64,000 nucleotides of DNA from positions 4,857,501-4,921,500 of the forward strand of contig NZ_JAGIOH010000001.1 of assembly GCF_017876625.1 (NCBI RefSeq), read 5' to 3'. Origin of the DNA: Streptomyces syringium (GTDB taxonomy: Bacteria; Actinomycetota; Actinomycetes; Streptomycetales; Streptomycetaceae). Numbering within the stretch: the first letter of the stretch is position 1; every line of letters starts with the position of its first letter. The notes beneath the pieces are model-generated. The model searched no databases, was not told the origin of the DNA, and saw only the letters and a list, made by a program, of their open reading frames with translations. Both the position numbers and the translations under genes were made by a program. Below are positions 1 through 8,990 of this stretch, piece by piece.

Positions 1-500
1 GTGAAGAGCACCTCGGGCTCGGCCTCGTCCGTGCCGACGTTGTCGCTGATCTTGATGGCGACGATATCGCGGCCCTCGTAGGACTTGCCGATGACCTTCT
101 TCGCCATGATCGAGGGGTGCGCGGCGACTCCGGCGTTGATCTCCGCGAGGGCCTCGTTGTAGTTGTGGTAGCCGGAGTCGGCGGGCGGGAAGTCGTACGG
201 CTTGAGCTTGCCGCCGCCGCTCCGCTCCGGTGGTCCGGCCAGTCGCTTCAGCCGGTAACCGAGCCGGCGTACGGCGTCGGCCTGTGCGTCGTCCGCCGTG
301 ATGACGACGGACCGCTCGCGGACGGCGTCCACGGAGGCGCCGGTGGCGGCGAGGGCGGTGCGCTCGGCGGCGGTCCGGGCGCCGGTGACCTCGTACTCGT
401 GGGCCTGTTCCTCGGTGGCGGGGGACGCCGGTGCGGCGAGGGCCAGGGTGAGCAGGGCGGCGAGGGCGGTGGCCCATCTGCCCTGGGAACGCAGTCGCAT
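1..500 (-). CDS. Secreted M14-family zinc carboxypeptidase, N-terminal part (cut by window edge)
   Basis: The first ~166 residues are present and the frame runs off the left edge. The start is an ATG at 500 preceded by an AGGAGA ribosome site. Residues 1-~28 form an Arg-started, Ala/Leu-rich signal peptide ending near APASPA. An activation-peptide-like stretch follows (YEVTG, VVITADDAQADAVRRLGY), then the onset of the catalytic fold with YHNYNEALAEI and VIGKSYEGRDIVAIKISDN, which is typical of M14 metallocarboxypeptidases of Streptomyces. The zinc ligands would lie outside the window, so activity cannot be judged. It would cleave C-terminal residues from extracellular peptides. It is divergent from the protease gene at 717; the 216-bp gap between them must hold both promoters, but I see no convincing -35/-10 pair there. 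Confidence 0.85.
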   Translation of the reverse strand, partial: MRLRSQGRWATALAALLTLALAAPASPATEEQAHEYEVTGARTAAERTALAATGASVDAVRERSVVITADDAQADAVRRLGYRLKRLAGPPERSGGGKLKPYDFPPADSGYHNYNEALAEINAGVAAHPSIMAKKVIGKSYEGRDIVAIKISDNVGTDEAEPEVLF

Positions 501-716
501 GCGGTCTCCTGGAGGGTCCGTTAGTGCGACGGGTGGGGGGTGCGAGCCTTCCCAGTGTTCGAGTTTTGGCATGCAACGGTCAAGGTGTCGAGTGCGGGTG
601 AATCAAGCCAACTTCCCTCGTACTTGCGTCCGGTTGATTGCTCATCGGCCCCACCGGTACCAACAATGAACACGTCAAAACCGAAAAGCACGTCGGTCTA
701 GAGAGGACCACCCCCC

Positions 717-1604
717 ATGAGACGACCTCTCGTCGGTGCGCTCGCGACGCTCCTCCTCACCGGAGCCACCGTCGGCGTCGGCACGACCTCCGCCTTCGCG
801 ACCTCGCAGGAGAAGGCGGACAGCAGGGCGGCCGTGACGGCCGCGGCCCCGCAGGCCGAAGCCAAGCCCAAGGCCGTCGACTTCGCCGGTACCGTCGCGC
901 TCAGCAACTGCTCCGGTTCGCTGATCCGCATGCCCGGCTCGGCCGACAACGACCCCGCTCTCGTCATGACCAACGGCCACTGTCTGGAGAGCGGCATGCC
1001 GGGCCCCGGCGAGGTCCTCACCGACAAGCCCTCCAGCCGTACGTTCAGCCTGCTCAACTCCACGGCGGGCAAGGTCGCGACGCTGCGTGCCACCAAGCTC
1101 TCGTACGGCACGATGACCGACACGGACGTCGCGCTCTACGAGCTGAACACCACCTACGCGCAGATCAAGCACCGGTACAACATCAACGCGCTGGCCCTCT
1201 CGGGTGACCACCCGACCGCGGGCACCGCGATCAAGGTCGTCTCCGGCTACTGGAAGCGGATCTACTCCTGCAACGCCGACGCGTTCGTGTACCGGCTCAA
1301 GGAGGGGGAGTGGACCTGGAAGGACTCCCTGCGCTACACCTCCGCCTGCAACACCATAGGTGGCACGTCAGGTTCGCCGGTGATCGACGTGAACTCCGGC
1401 AAGGTCGTCGCCATCAACAACACCGGCAACGAGAGCGGTGAGCGCTGCACGGTCAACAACCCGTGCGAGGTCGACGAGAAGGGCCGGATCACGGTCCGCA
1501 AGGGCATCAACTACGCCCAGCAGACCTTCCAGATAACCAAGTGCGTCGGCACCGGCAACAAGATCGACCTCGGTCGGCCGGGCTGCACGCTGCCCAAGCC
1601 GTAA
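717..1604 (+). CDS. Secreted trypsin-fold (S1-like) serine protease
   Basis: A 295-aa extracytoplasmic protein with a Sec signal peptide in residues 1-~29 (RR, hydrophobic core, cleavage near AFA) and a ~25-residue Ala/Lys-rich propeptide-like stretch. The S1 triad is visible: His88 in TNGHC, Asp137 in DTDVALYEL and Ser218 in GGTSGSPV. Several cysteines (65, 89, 185, 211, 244, 250, 276, 290) could form disulfides, as expected for a secreted enzyme. The role is extracellular protein degradation; the substrate is unknown. The ATG at 717 has a GAGAGGA ribosome site. The gene ends 12 bp before a strong hairpin shared with the convergent chitinase. The family call is firm and the physiological role is inferred. 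Confidence 0.88.
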   Translation: MRRPLVGALATLLLTGATVGVGTTSAFATSQEKADSRAAVTAAAPQAEAKPKAVDFAGTVALSNCSGSLIRMPGSADNDPALVMTNGHCLESGMPGPGEVLTDKPSSRTFSLLNSTAGKVATLRATKLSYGTMTDTDVALYELNTTYAQIKHRYNINALALSGDHPTAGTAIKVVSGYWKRIYSCNADAFVYRLKEGEWTWKDSLRYTSACNTIGGTSGSPVIDVNSGKVVAINNTGNESGERCTVNNPCEVDEKGRITVRKGINYAQQTFQITKCVGTGNKIDLGRPGCTLPKP

Positions 1605-1616
1605 CCGCTGCGGTCC

Positions 1617-1654
1617 CGAGCGCCGGACGGGCCTTTCGGCCCGTCCGGCGCTCG
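1617..1654. terminator. Bidirectional terminator between protease and chitinase
   Basis: A perfect 17-bp inverted repeat (1617-1633 with 1638-1654) has a TTTC loop and lies between two convergent stop codons. There is no T-run, which is usual for Streptomyces terminators. The arms contain CCGTCCGGCG, the core of the interspersed repeat also seen near 27.7, 40.0 and 47.5 kb. Confidence 0.8.
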
Positions 1655-1672
1655 CGCGTTCCCGCGGGGCCG

Positions 1673-3412
1673 TTACGGCAGCCCGTGGACGTGCGGTCCC
1701 ACCGCCTTCGACCAGGCGCTGCCGTTCGCGGCGTCCCAGTTGGTCGACCAGGTCATCGCACCCCGGATGTCCGGATAGGTCCGGGCGGGCTTGAAGGAGC
1801 CGCAGCCCGTGCCCTTGGCGAGGCAGTCGAGCGCGTTGTTGACGACGGACGGGGAGACGTAGCCGCTGCCCGCCCCGCGGGGCGAGGCCGGCAGGCCGAG
1901 ACCGACCTGCGACGGGACGAGGCCGCCTTCGAGCTGGATGCAGGCCAGGGCGGTGAGGAAGTCCACCGAGCCCTGTGAGTAGACCTTGCCGTCACAGCCG
2001 TTCATGGAACCGCTGTTGTAATACTGCATGTTGACGACGGTCAGGATGTCCTTGATGTTCAGTGCGGTCCTGAAGTAGCCCGCCGAGGTGGACTGCATGT
2101 CGATGGTCTGCGGGGCCATGGTGATGACGAGCTTGCTGCCTGCCTTCGCCGACAGGGCGCGCAGCGCCTGCGTCATGTACGTCGGGTCGATCCCGTTCTC
2201 CAGATCGATGTCGACGCCGTTGAAGCCGTACTTCCGCATCAGGGCGTGGACGGAGTCGGCGAAGTTGGCGGCGGAGGCGGCGTCGTTGACGGTGACCGTC
2301 CCCCGTTCGCCGCCGACGGAGATGACGACGGACTTGCCCGCCGCCTGTTTGGCGGCGATATCGCTTTTGAACCGCTCTTCCGTGTAGTTCAGGGCGGGAT
2401 CGAGCGTGAAGTCGACGGCCCCGCGGGTGGCCGTGGCGTCGGCGAAGGCGACGGCGATGATGTCGTACTGATCCTGTACGTCGCTGATCTTCTGGACCGT
2501 GGCGCCGTTGTCGAAGTTCTGCCAGTAGCCCGTGACGGCGTGCTTGGGGACGCCGGGGCCGTTGCCGCTGCCGGCGGTGGTGGTGCCGGTGACGGCCGCC
2601 GACCTCGGGGACTCGCCCTTGGCGTTCGTCGCCGTCACCTCGAACCGGTACGAGGTCGAGGGCGCGAGGCCGGTCACGGTCGCCGAAGTGCCGCTGACGG
2701 CCTGCACCTTGGTGCCGTCCCGGTAGACGTGATAGCCGGTGGCGCCGCCGACCGGGTTCCACGACAGGGCGACGGACGAGGACGTCGTGGCGCCGGCCTT
2801 CAGCCCGTCGGGGGCGCCGGGTACCGGGTCGCCGGGGTCGGTGCCGCCGGGGCCGGACAGCTCGACGTCGTCGGCGAAGTAGCCGGGCTGCCCGTACCAG
2901 CCGTGGGTGTAGACGGTGACGGAGGTGGTGTCCGCGCCGGTCGTGAAGCGGGTGGTGAGCTGCTGCCAGCCGCTCGCCGAGGGCGTCCAGGTGGAGACGT
3001 CCGTGGTGCCGGTGCCGCTCGCGCCGAGGTGGACGTAGCTGCCCTGGACCCACGCGCTGAGCGTGTAGGAGGAGCCGGGCCGGACGGCGACGGTCTGCGC
3101 GCACCTGGCGTGATCGGATCCGGCGGGGGCCGCCTTGAGCGCGGCCGAGCCGGAACGCGCGGGGGAGGCGACCGCCTGGCCGCTGCTGTTCGAACAGGTC
3201 CAGTCGGCGATCCCCGACTCGAAGCCCGGGTTCTTGACGAGGTTGGCCCCGGTGGTCGTGACGGCCCTCGCGTGCGCGCCGACCGCCTCGGCGTTCGCGC
3301 CGCCGACGGTCAGGAGCGTGCCCGCCGTGAGGGCCAGGGCGGCGAGGGCGCCGCCGAGTCGGCGTCTTCCTCTGGTGAAGCCGGTGCGGCCGATGTGATG
3401 TACCCGTTCCAC
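1673..3412 (-). CDS. Secreted GH18 chitinase with carbohydrate-binding and FN3 modules
   Basis: A 579-aa secreted enzyme. Residues 1-~42 are a long signal peptide with several Arg residues followed by a hydrophobic stretch. Residues ~57-190 resemble a CBM4/9-type jelly-roll carbohydrate-binding module (NLVKNPGFESG, AWVQGSYVHLG). Residues ~200-285 are a fibronectin type III module (PDGLKAGATTSSSVALSW). The GH18 barrel follows from ~292 (AVTGYWQNF), with the catalytic DxxDxDxE motif in FNGVDIDLEN and the substrate-binding segments MAPQT and MQYYNS. It hydrolyses beta-1,4 N-acetylglucosamine polymers outside the cell. A DasR-type operator lies ~95 bp upstream, so induction by chitin breakdown products is expected. 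The modular order matches Streptomyces family 18 enzymes, but I cannot tell which named Chi protein it is. Confidence 0.92.
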   Translation of the reverse strand: MERVHHIGRTGFTRGRRRLGGALAALALTAGTLLTVGGANAEAVGAHARAVTTTGANLVKNPGFESGIADWTCSNSSGQAVASPARSGSAALKAAPAGSDHARCAQTVAVRPGSSYTLSAWVQGSYVHLGASGTGTTDVSTWTPSASGWQQLTTRFTTGADTTSVTVYTHGWYGQPGYFADDVELSGPGGTDPGDPVPGAPDGLKAGATTSSSVALSWNPVGGATGYHVYRDGTKVQAVSGTSATVTGLAPSTSYRFEVTATNAKGESPRSAAVTGTTTAGSGNGPGVPKHAVTGYWQNFDNGATVQKISDVQDQYDIIAVAFADATATRGAVDFTLDPALNYTEERFKSDIAAKQAAGKSVVISVGGERGTVTVNDAASAANFADSVHALMRKYGFNGVDIDLENGIDPTYMTQALRALSAKAGSKLVITMAPQTIDMQSTSAGYFRTALNIKDILTVVNMQYYNSGSMNGCDGKVYSQGSVDFLTALACIQLEGGLVPSQVGLGLPASPRGAGSGYVSPSVVNNALDCLAKGTGCGSFKPARTYPDIRGAMTWSTNWDAANGSAWSKAVGPHVHGLP

Positions 3413-3503
3413 GAATGCCTCCGGTGGGAAGGGAGTTGACGGGGGTGAGCCGGAGCCCTGGGGGGTGTGACCGTGGGGGTGGTGGGCTCCGTATGCGCGT
3501 GAA

Positions 3504-3519
3504 TATGGTCCAGACCAAT
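3504..3519. promoter_or_regulatory. dre-like operator (DasR site) upstream of chitinase
   Basis: TGGTCCAGACCA at 3506-3517 is a near-perfect inverted repeat and matches the core of the DasR-responsive element (consensus around TGGTCTAGACCA) found before Streptomyces chitin and GlcNAc genes. It lies ~95 bp upstream of the chitinase ATG at 3412, inside the divergent gap 3413-3708. No other signal was recognised in that gap. Confidence 0.75.
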
Positions 3520-3708
3520 GCTCGCGTCAAGGGCGGGGAACGGGTCGGTGAACTCCCGTCCACGTCGCGCCGGGGCGCCGGTGGCAAAGCCCGAAGAACG
3601 GTTCTCAGCCGCTCCATTCGTGGATAAAGTGCGGAGGCACCAGCACCGGGCAGTATCGATCCGCGTCCGCCGGAGCCCCCCGCGGCCGGAGTGAACGGGG
3701 AAGCCGAC

Positions 3709-4596
3709 GTGCCCATCGCGATAGCAGTCACCAGCTCCGATCTGGTGCTCCCGCCCCCCGACGGGAAGACCCCGCACGCCGCCGTGTTCCAGCCGCCCGA
3801 AGCGCAGCCGCTGGAGACCGCGGTCGCCCAGGCGGGCGTCCTGCTCGATCAGTGCGGCCATCTGGTCGTGCTCTACCCCGACTCGCTCCCCGGCCCCTAC
3901 GTCCGGCGCCTGCACACGATCCGGTCCGTCCTGGAGAGCGACCGGGTGGCCCTGCTGCCCATCGCGCTGCCGCCGCTCGCCGTCGGCGTACTGGCCCGCC
4001 AGTTACGGCAGTTGTCCGTGTCGGACCTCAGCCCCGGCGTGCTCGCCTCCGCCGCCCGGCTGCTCGCCCACTACATCTACGCGGGAGCCCAGCTCTCCAC
4101 CGTCACCCGGCTGGAGAGGGCGGACGTCGGACTTGGCGATCACCTGGCGTCCCTGCTGCCCGGCGCCCGCTTCGGGGTCCTCGTCAACCCCGTGTCCCGG
4201 CTGCTGCGGATCGGCGTCGGTGGCCCCCCCGACGGCCCCGGCTTCGGCACCCGGCTGACGCTGGCGCGCGGCAGGCCCGCCGGCGGCGAGGACTGGGTCC
4301 TCGACACCGTCGCCCCCCACTGGCGGGTCCAGGGCGTGCAGGAGGCCGTCTTCCCCGCCGAGTCCGCGCGCTGGTGGGGCACCCGCCGGGCCGTCGAGTT
4401 CGCCGCCGCCATCGGGGACCCCTCCGTGCTCTATCAGCTCGTCACGTCCGTACGGCGGGAGGAGTGCCGCTGGTGCGGGCTCGAACTCATCGGCGACCGC
4501 TGCGGGTTCTGCCGGGCGGCCGTGCCGCGTGCCGCCGCCGGTGCCCTCGACCCGCCCGTACGGGCCGGGGCGGGCGCCCCGCCCGGCCGCCGCTGA
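3709..4596 (+). CDS. Conserved hypothetical protein with C-terminal zinc ribbon, upstream of Tad locus
   Basis: About 295 aa from the GTG at 3709, which has a GGGGAA ribosome site six bases upstream; a GTG at 3691 is the alternative start. I recognise no enzyme signature. The visible feature is a CxxC-x8-CxxC knuckle near the C-terminus (Cys253, 256, 265, 268: CRWCGLELIGDRCGFC), followed by an Ala/Pro/Gly tail. The middle is rich in Leu and Ala with no clear membrane segment. It precedes cpaB by 109 bp on the same strand, which suggests co-function with the pilus locus. A structural or nucleic-acid-binding zinc site is possible but unproven. Confidence 0.6.
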   Translation: MPIAIAVTSSDLVLPPPDGKTPHAAVFQPPEAQPLETAVAQAGVLLDQCGHLVVLYPDSLPGPYVRRLHTIRSVLESDRVALLPIALPPLAVGVLARQLRQLSVSDLSPGVLASAARLLAHYIYAGAQLSTVTRLERADVGLGDHLASLLPGARFGVLVNPVSRLLRIGVGGPPDGPGFGTRLTLARGRPAGGEDWVLDTVAPHWRVQGVQEAVFPAESARWWGTRRAVEFAAAIGDPSVLYQLVTSVRREECRWCGLELIGDRCGFCRAAVPRAAAGALDPPVRAGAGAPPGRR

Positions 4597-4705
4597 TCCC
4601 CGCCGCGCCCGGCCCGTGAGCCCGGTCGCCACCGGCCCCGCCGGGCCGCACCCCGGTCACATCCGACGAAGCTGACGAACGCCGACGAATGAGGTCCGCC
4701 GCCCC

Positions 4706-5428
4706 ATGAATTCACGCCAGCGCCGCGGGATCATCCTGCTGCTCCTGTCGGTCCTCTGCGCCGTCGGCGCGTGCGCCGGAGTCTTCTCGGTCATCGACGA
4801 CGTCGAATCCAAGGTCGGTCCCGAGGTCGCCGCCTACCGGCTGAAAGCCGACGTCCCCGCCTACCGGACCCTCGAAGAGGACGAGTTCGAGAAGGTCTCG
4901 ATGCCCAGGCGCTGGCTCCCCGCCACGGCCGTCACCGACCTCGCGCGGGTACGCGGGAAGATCGCCGTCACCCCCCTGCGCAAGGGCTCGCTGCTGCAGA
5001 GCGACATGATCGTCGCCCGTCCGGCGCTGACGGCCGGGCAGCAGGAGATCGCCATCATGATCGACGCGGCGACGGGGGTCGCGGGCAAGATCAATCCGGG
5101 GGCGAAGGTCAATATCTACGCGACCTTCGACGCCAAGGAACAGGGCGCCAAGCCCGTCTCCAAGGTCATCGTCAGCGGTGCCCAGGTCATCGACGTCGGC
5201 AAGCTCACCCCCCTCGACCGCGACGGCGGCAGCCGAGGGGGCGGCACGACGCGCAAGGCGGCCGGCGACGCGGTGCCGATCACCTTCGCCCTCGGCACCA
5301 AGGACGCCCAGCGCGTCGCGTACGCCGAGTCGTTCGCCTCGCACGTCCGGCTCGCCCTCGTCGCGCCCGGTGGCGACGACACGGTCAGCGAAGGCGACCG
5401 CACGTACACCCTCGACGGCGACAAGTAG
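4706..5428 (+). CDS. cpaB: Flp pilus assembly protein CpaB/RcpC family
   Basis: 240 aa. One N-terminal membrane anchor (residues ~8-30, IILLLLSVLCAVGACAG) is followed by an SAF-type domain (VPAYRTLEEDEFEKVSM, VRGKIAVTPLRKGSLLQSDM) and a RcpC/CpaB C-terminal region (AIMIDAATGVAGKINPGAKV). In Tad systems CpaB is an anchored extracytoplasmic assembly factor; in Gram-negatives it works with the secretin, which is absent here. It starts the tight pilus gene run, with cpaE 27 bp downstream. Confidence 0.85.
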   Translation: MNSRQRRGIILLLLSVLCAVGACAGVFSVIDDVESKVGPEVAAYRLKADVPAYRTLEEDEFEKVSMPRRWLPATAVTDLARVRGKIAVTPLRKGSLLQSDMIVARPALTAGQQEIAIMIDAATGVAGKINPGAKVNIYATFDAKEQGAKPVSKVIVSGAQVIDVGKLTPLDRDGGSRGGGTTRKAAGDAVPITFALGTKDAQRVAYAESFASHVRLALVAPGGDDTVSEGDRTYTLDGDK

Positions 5429-5455
5429 CGGCACAAGAGAGGCAAAGGGGCCACG

Positions 5456-7144
5456 GTGACGATCAGAATCCTGCCGGCCATCGGCGACCCGGACACCGCC
5501 CGCTCCATCGGCGGCCTGCTCGGCCAGCTCCCCGGCGTCGAGCCACTGCCGACCGTCGGGGACACCACCCGGCTCCTCGACACCCTCGCCGTCCTGGCCG
5601 CGGCCTCCCTCGAGGAACTGCCCGAAGTCGTCCTCGTGCACGAGCGCATCGGGCCGGTGCCCGCCCTCGAACTCATCCGGGAGGTGGCCCTCCGCTTCCC
5701 GGCCACCGGGGTCGTCCTGGCCGCAGCCGACGCCGGGCCCGCGCTGTACGCCGCCGCCATGGACTCCGGAGCGCGCGGCCTCGTCGGAACGCCGCTGTCC
5801 TACGAGGAGCTGGGCGCCCGCGTCCAGGCCGCCGCGCAGTGGGCGAGCGGGGTCCGCCGGCATCTGGGCGGCACCGGCGACCTCGTCCCCGGGGGCGGAC
5901 CCGGCGGCCGGCTCGTCGCCGTCATCGGCGCCAAGGGCGGCGTCGGGACGACCGTCACCGCCGTACAGCTCGCGCTCGCCGCGTGCGCCGCCGGCCGGGA
6001 GGTCGCCCTGGTCGACATGGACCTCCAGTCCGGCGACATCGCCTCCTACCTGGACGTCCAGTTCCGCCGGTCCATCGCCGACCTGGCGGGCATCAACGAC
6101 ATCTCCCCCCGGGTCCTTCAGGACGCCGTCTTCCCCCACCCCACCGGGCTCGGGCTGCTGCTCGCCCCGGCGGAGGGCGAGCGCGGCGAGGAGGTCGGCG
6201 ACCTCGCCGCCCGCCAGATCGCCGCCGCGCTGCGCGGCCGCTACGAACTCGTCGTCGTCGACTGCGGCACCCAGATCACGGCCGCCGGTGCGGCGGTGGT
6301 CGAGACCGCCGACACGGCCCTGCTGGTCACGACGCCGGACGTGGTGTCCGTACGGGCCGCCAAACGCATGGTCCGGCTCTGGGACCGGCTCCAGATCCGC
6401 AAGGCCGAGGAGACCACGACCGTCATCAACCGTCACACCCGCACCGCCGAGATCCAGCCGCCCCTCGTCGAACGGACCACGGGCACGAGGACCGCGCGGA
6501 CCACGATCCCCGCCGGGTACAAGGAGCTCCAGGCCGCCGTCGACTCCGGCCGCATGCAGGACCTCGACGCCAAGTCCTCCGTACGGGGAGCCCTGTGGAC
6601 GCTGGCGGGCGAGCTGGGCCTGGCCGACGCTTCAGGTGCCCGGCTCGCGCACGGCGGAGCCCACGCCGCTCACGCCGCCCGCCCGATCGCGGGCACCCCG
6701 CGCCGACGGCGGGCCATAGGGGGCCCCGGCCCCGCCCCCGCCGGCGGCACCGGCCCCGACCAGCTGGCCCCCGTACCGACCAGCCGTTTCCGCAGACGGG
6801 GCGGCGGCGACCGGGGACAGGTCGCGGTGGAGTTCGCGGGCGTACTGCCGCTGATCCTCGTGGTGCTGGCGGTGGTCTGGCAGTGCGTCCTGGTCGGCTA
6901 CACCTACTCCCTCGCCGGGAACGCGGCGGACAAGGGTGCCCGGACGGGAGCCGTCGGCGGCGACTGCGCAGCCGCGGCACAGGCCGATTTACCCGGCGCC
7001 TGGGGCGGCGACGGCATCGGCTGCGGCGAGGAGAACGGGGTCTACCGGGCGACGGTCTCCCTGGACGTCCCGGTGCTCTTCCCCGGGGCGGTGAGCTGGC
7101 CCTGGCAGGTGGAGAGCTCGGCCGGCGCGGCGCGGGAGGACTGA
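5456..7144 (+). CDS. cpaE: CpaE/TadZ-type ATPase fused to a C-terminal TadE-like pilin domain
   Basis: 562 aa from a GTG after AGAGGCAAAGGGG. Residues 1-~130 are receiver-like (atypical response-regulator fold of CpaE). Residues ~150-395 are a MinD/ParA-type ATPase with a deviant Walker A (GAKGGVGTT, 158-166), VDMDLQSGDI and VVDCG. In Tad systems this protein positions the machinery at the inner membrane. After an Ala/Gly/Pro/Arg linker (~400-452) comes a TadE-like segment, DRG/QVAVEF with Glu459 at +5 of a prepilin site, and a transmembrane helix (~461-485). I find no stop and no in-frame ATG/GTG between residue ~368 and the junction, so it reads as one fused chain. The TadE gene 3 bp downstream carries the same motif. 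Confidence 0.85.
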   Translation: MTIRILPAIGDPDTARSIGGLLGQLPGVEPLPTVGDTTRLLDTLAVLAAASLEELPEVVLVHERIGPVPALELIREVALRFPATGVVLAAADAGPALYAAAMDSGARGLVGTPLSYEELGARVQAAAQWASGVRRHLGGTGDLVPGGGPGGRLVAVIGAKGGVGTTVTAVQLALAACAAGREVALVDMDLQSGDIASYLDVQFRRSIADLAGINDISPRVLQDAVFPHPTGLGLLLAPAEGERGEEVGDLAARQIAAALRGRYELVVVDCGTQITAAGAAVVETADTALLVTTPDVVSVRAAKRMVRLWDRLQIRKAEETTTVINRHTRTAEIQPPLVERTTGTRTARTTIPAGYKELQAAVDSGRMQDLDAKSSVRGALWTLAGELGLADASGARLAHGGAHAAHAARPIAGTPRRRRAIGGPGPAPAGGTGPDQLAPVPTSRFRRRGGGDRGQVAVEFAGVLPLILVVLAVVWQCVLVGYTYSLAGNAADKGARTGAVGGDCAAAAQADLPGAWGGDGIGCGEENGVYRATVSLDVPVLFPGAVSWPWQVESSAGAARED

Positions 7145-7147
7145 GCG

Positions 7148-7642
7148 ATGCGCGCGCGATTCCGGTCCCGCCGCACCGGCGAGGGCGGCTCCGTCGGCGG
7201 GCCGCCCCCGGCGGCCCGCCCGCCCGCCCGGGACCGCGGCGTCGCGTCGATCGAGTTCCTCGGGTTCCTGCCCCTGCTGCTGATCGTCGCGCTGGCCGCC
7301 GTCCAGCTGGGGCTCGCCGCCTTCGCCACCCAGCAGGCGGGCAGCGGGGCCCGCGCGGCGGCCCGGACGGCGACGCTGGACCGGACGCCGGGTGCGGAGC
7401 CCCCCGACCCGGAGGCCGCGGCGCGGTCCGCGATGACCGGCTGGGTCGCGGACCGTGCCGAGATCGGCGCGCCGACGTGCCCGGACGGCGGTGAGGTCAC
7501 CGCGACCGTCACGGTCACCGTTCCCGAGCTCGTCCCCGGTACCGGATTCAGCACCACGCGCCGCGCCACCATGCCGTGCCCCGCCGCCCTGGGATCCGGC
7601 GGGTTCCCCTACCCACCCCCGTCCGCGAGGAGTGCGCCATGA
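7148..7642 (+). CDS. tadE: TadE/TadF-like pseudopilin
   Basis: 164 aa. An Arg/Pro/Gly-rich 31-residue leader ends DRG/VASIEF, which gives a G/xxxxE prepilin site with Glu36 at +5, followed by a hydrophobic helix (residues ~38-60). The soluble part contains two Cys (in PTCPDGG and MPCP) that could pair. TadE proteins are minor pilins processed by the locus peptidase (TadV, encoded at 15.7 kb). Its stop overlaps the cpaF start in an ATGA, which suggests translational coupling. Confidence 0.85.
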   Translation: MRARFRSRRTGEGGSVGGPPPAARPPARDRGVASIEFLGFLPLLLIVALAAVQLGLAAFATQQAGSGARAAARTATLDRTPGAEPPDPEAAARSAMTGWVADRAEIGAPTCPDGGEVTATVTVTVPELVPGTGFSTTRRATMPCPAALGSGGFPYPPPSARSAP

Positions 7643-8982
7643 GCCTACGGGCGCGGATCGTCGCACCGGAAGCACCCGCCGACGGACGGGAGTCGAGCCA
7701 TCTCGTCCCCGTCTACCGCGCGAAGCTGCTGGAGGAGATCGACCTCGCGGAGATGTCCGTCCTGGCCGCCGCCGAGCGGCGCACCCGGCTGGAGCGGGTG
7801 CTCGGCCACATCATCAGCCGTGAGGGGCCGGTGCTGTCCACCGCCGAACGCGACCGGCTGATCCGCCGGGTCGTGGACGAGGCACTGGGCCTCGGGGTCC
7901 TCGAACCCCTCCTGGAGGACCCCTCCGTCACCGAGATCATGGTCAACGGCCCCGACCAGGTCTTCGTCGAGCGCGCGGGCCGCGTCGAGCTCGTCCCCGT
8001 ACGGTTCGCCTCCCACGAGCAGCTGATGCAGACCATCGAACGCATCGTCTCCACCGTCAACCGCCGGGTGGACGAGTCGAATCCGATGGTCGACGCCCGG
8101 CTGCCGAGCGGCGAACGTGTCAACGTGATTATTCCGCCCCTCGCGCTGAACGGCGCGACCCTGACGATCCGCCGCTTCCCGCGCGCCTACACGCTGCGGG
8201 AGCTGATCGGCATGGGGACGCTGGACGAGCAGACGCTGATGCTGCTGGCGGCCCTCGTGCGCGCCAAGTTCAACGTGGTCGTCTCCGGGCCGACCGGTTC
8301 CGGCAAGACCACGCTGCTGAACGCCCTGTCCGGGCTGATCCCCGAGGGCGAGCGCATCATCACCGTCGAGGACGCGGCCGAGCTGCAACTCCAGCAGACA
8401 CACGTCATCCGCCTCGAATCCCGGCCCCCGAACGTCGAGGGCAAGGGCCGCATCACCATCCGCGACCTCGTGCGCAACTCCCTGCGCATGCGCCCGGACC
8501 GCATCATCGTCGGTGAGGTGCGCGGCGGCGAGACCCTCGACATGCTCCAGGCCATGTCCACCGGCCACGACGGCTCGCTGGCCACCGTCCACGCCAACAG
8601 CGCCGAGGACGCGCTCATGCGGCTCCAGACCCTGGCGTCCATGTCCGAGGTCAAGATCCCGTACGAGGCCCTGCGGGACCAGATCAACAGTGCCGTCGAC
8701 TGTCTGGTGCAGCTCACCCGCAACGCCGACGGCTCGCGCCGCGTCGCCGAGGTCGCCCTCCTCGACTCGCACGGCCGGGAGGACTACCGCCTCGCCACCG
8801 TCTGCCGCTTCGACGCCCGGCCGATGGGCGCGGACCGCGTGGTCCGCGGGCACTTCACGCACTTCCCCGTTCCCGGGCGGGTCGCGGAGCGGCTGCGGCT
8901 GGCCGACGAGGCCGTGCCACCGGCCTTCGGCGTCGCCGCGTCACCCACCGCACCCAGCCCCCGAGAGGCCGGACAGAGGTAA
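7639..8982 (+). CDS. cpaF: CpaF/TadA secretion ATPase (pilus motor)
   Basis: 447 aa from the ATG at 7639, which follows GAGGAG; longer frames starting at 7576 lack that support. It is a type II/IV secretion ATPase of the VirB11/GspE superfamily with Walker A GPTGSGKT (217-224), a Walker B region RPDRIIVGEVRGGE (~286-298) and a His box TGHDGSLATVHAN (308-320). It powers Flp pilin export and assembly as a cytoplasmic hexamer docking on TadB/TadC. The start overlaps tadE by 4 bp and tadB follows 8 bp after the stop. Confidence 0.95.
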   Translation: MSLRARIVAPEAPADGRESSHLVPVYRAKLLEEIDLAEMSVLAAAERRTRLERVLGHIISREGPVLSTAERDRLIRRVVDEALGLGVLEPLLEDPSVTEIMVNGPDQVFVERAGRVELVPVRFASHEQLMQTIERIVSTVNRRVDESNPMVDARLPSGERVNVIIPPLALNGATLTIRRFPRAYTLRELIGMGTLDEQTLMLLAALVRAKFNVVVSGPTGSGKTTLLNALSGLIPEGERIITVEDAAELQLQQTHVIRLESRPPNVEGKGRITIRDLVRNSLRMRPDRIIVGEVRGGETLDMLQAMSTGHDGSLATVHANSAEDALMRLQTLASMSEVKIPYEALRDQINSAVDCLVQLTRNADGSRRVAEVALLDSHGREDYRLATVCRFDARPMGADRVVRGHFTHFPVPGRVAERLRLADEAVPPAFGVAASPTAPSPREAGQR

Positions 8983-8990
8983 CGCCGTAC

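Noticed and set aside
4771..7494. 907-codon plus-strand frame over cpaB and cpaE
   Set aside because: Translation is almost entirely Arg/Pro/Gly/Ala, the third-frame signature, and it conflicts with two well-supported genes.
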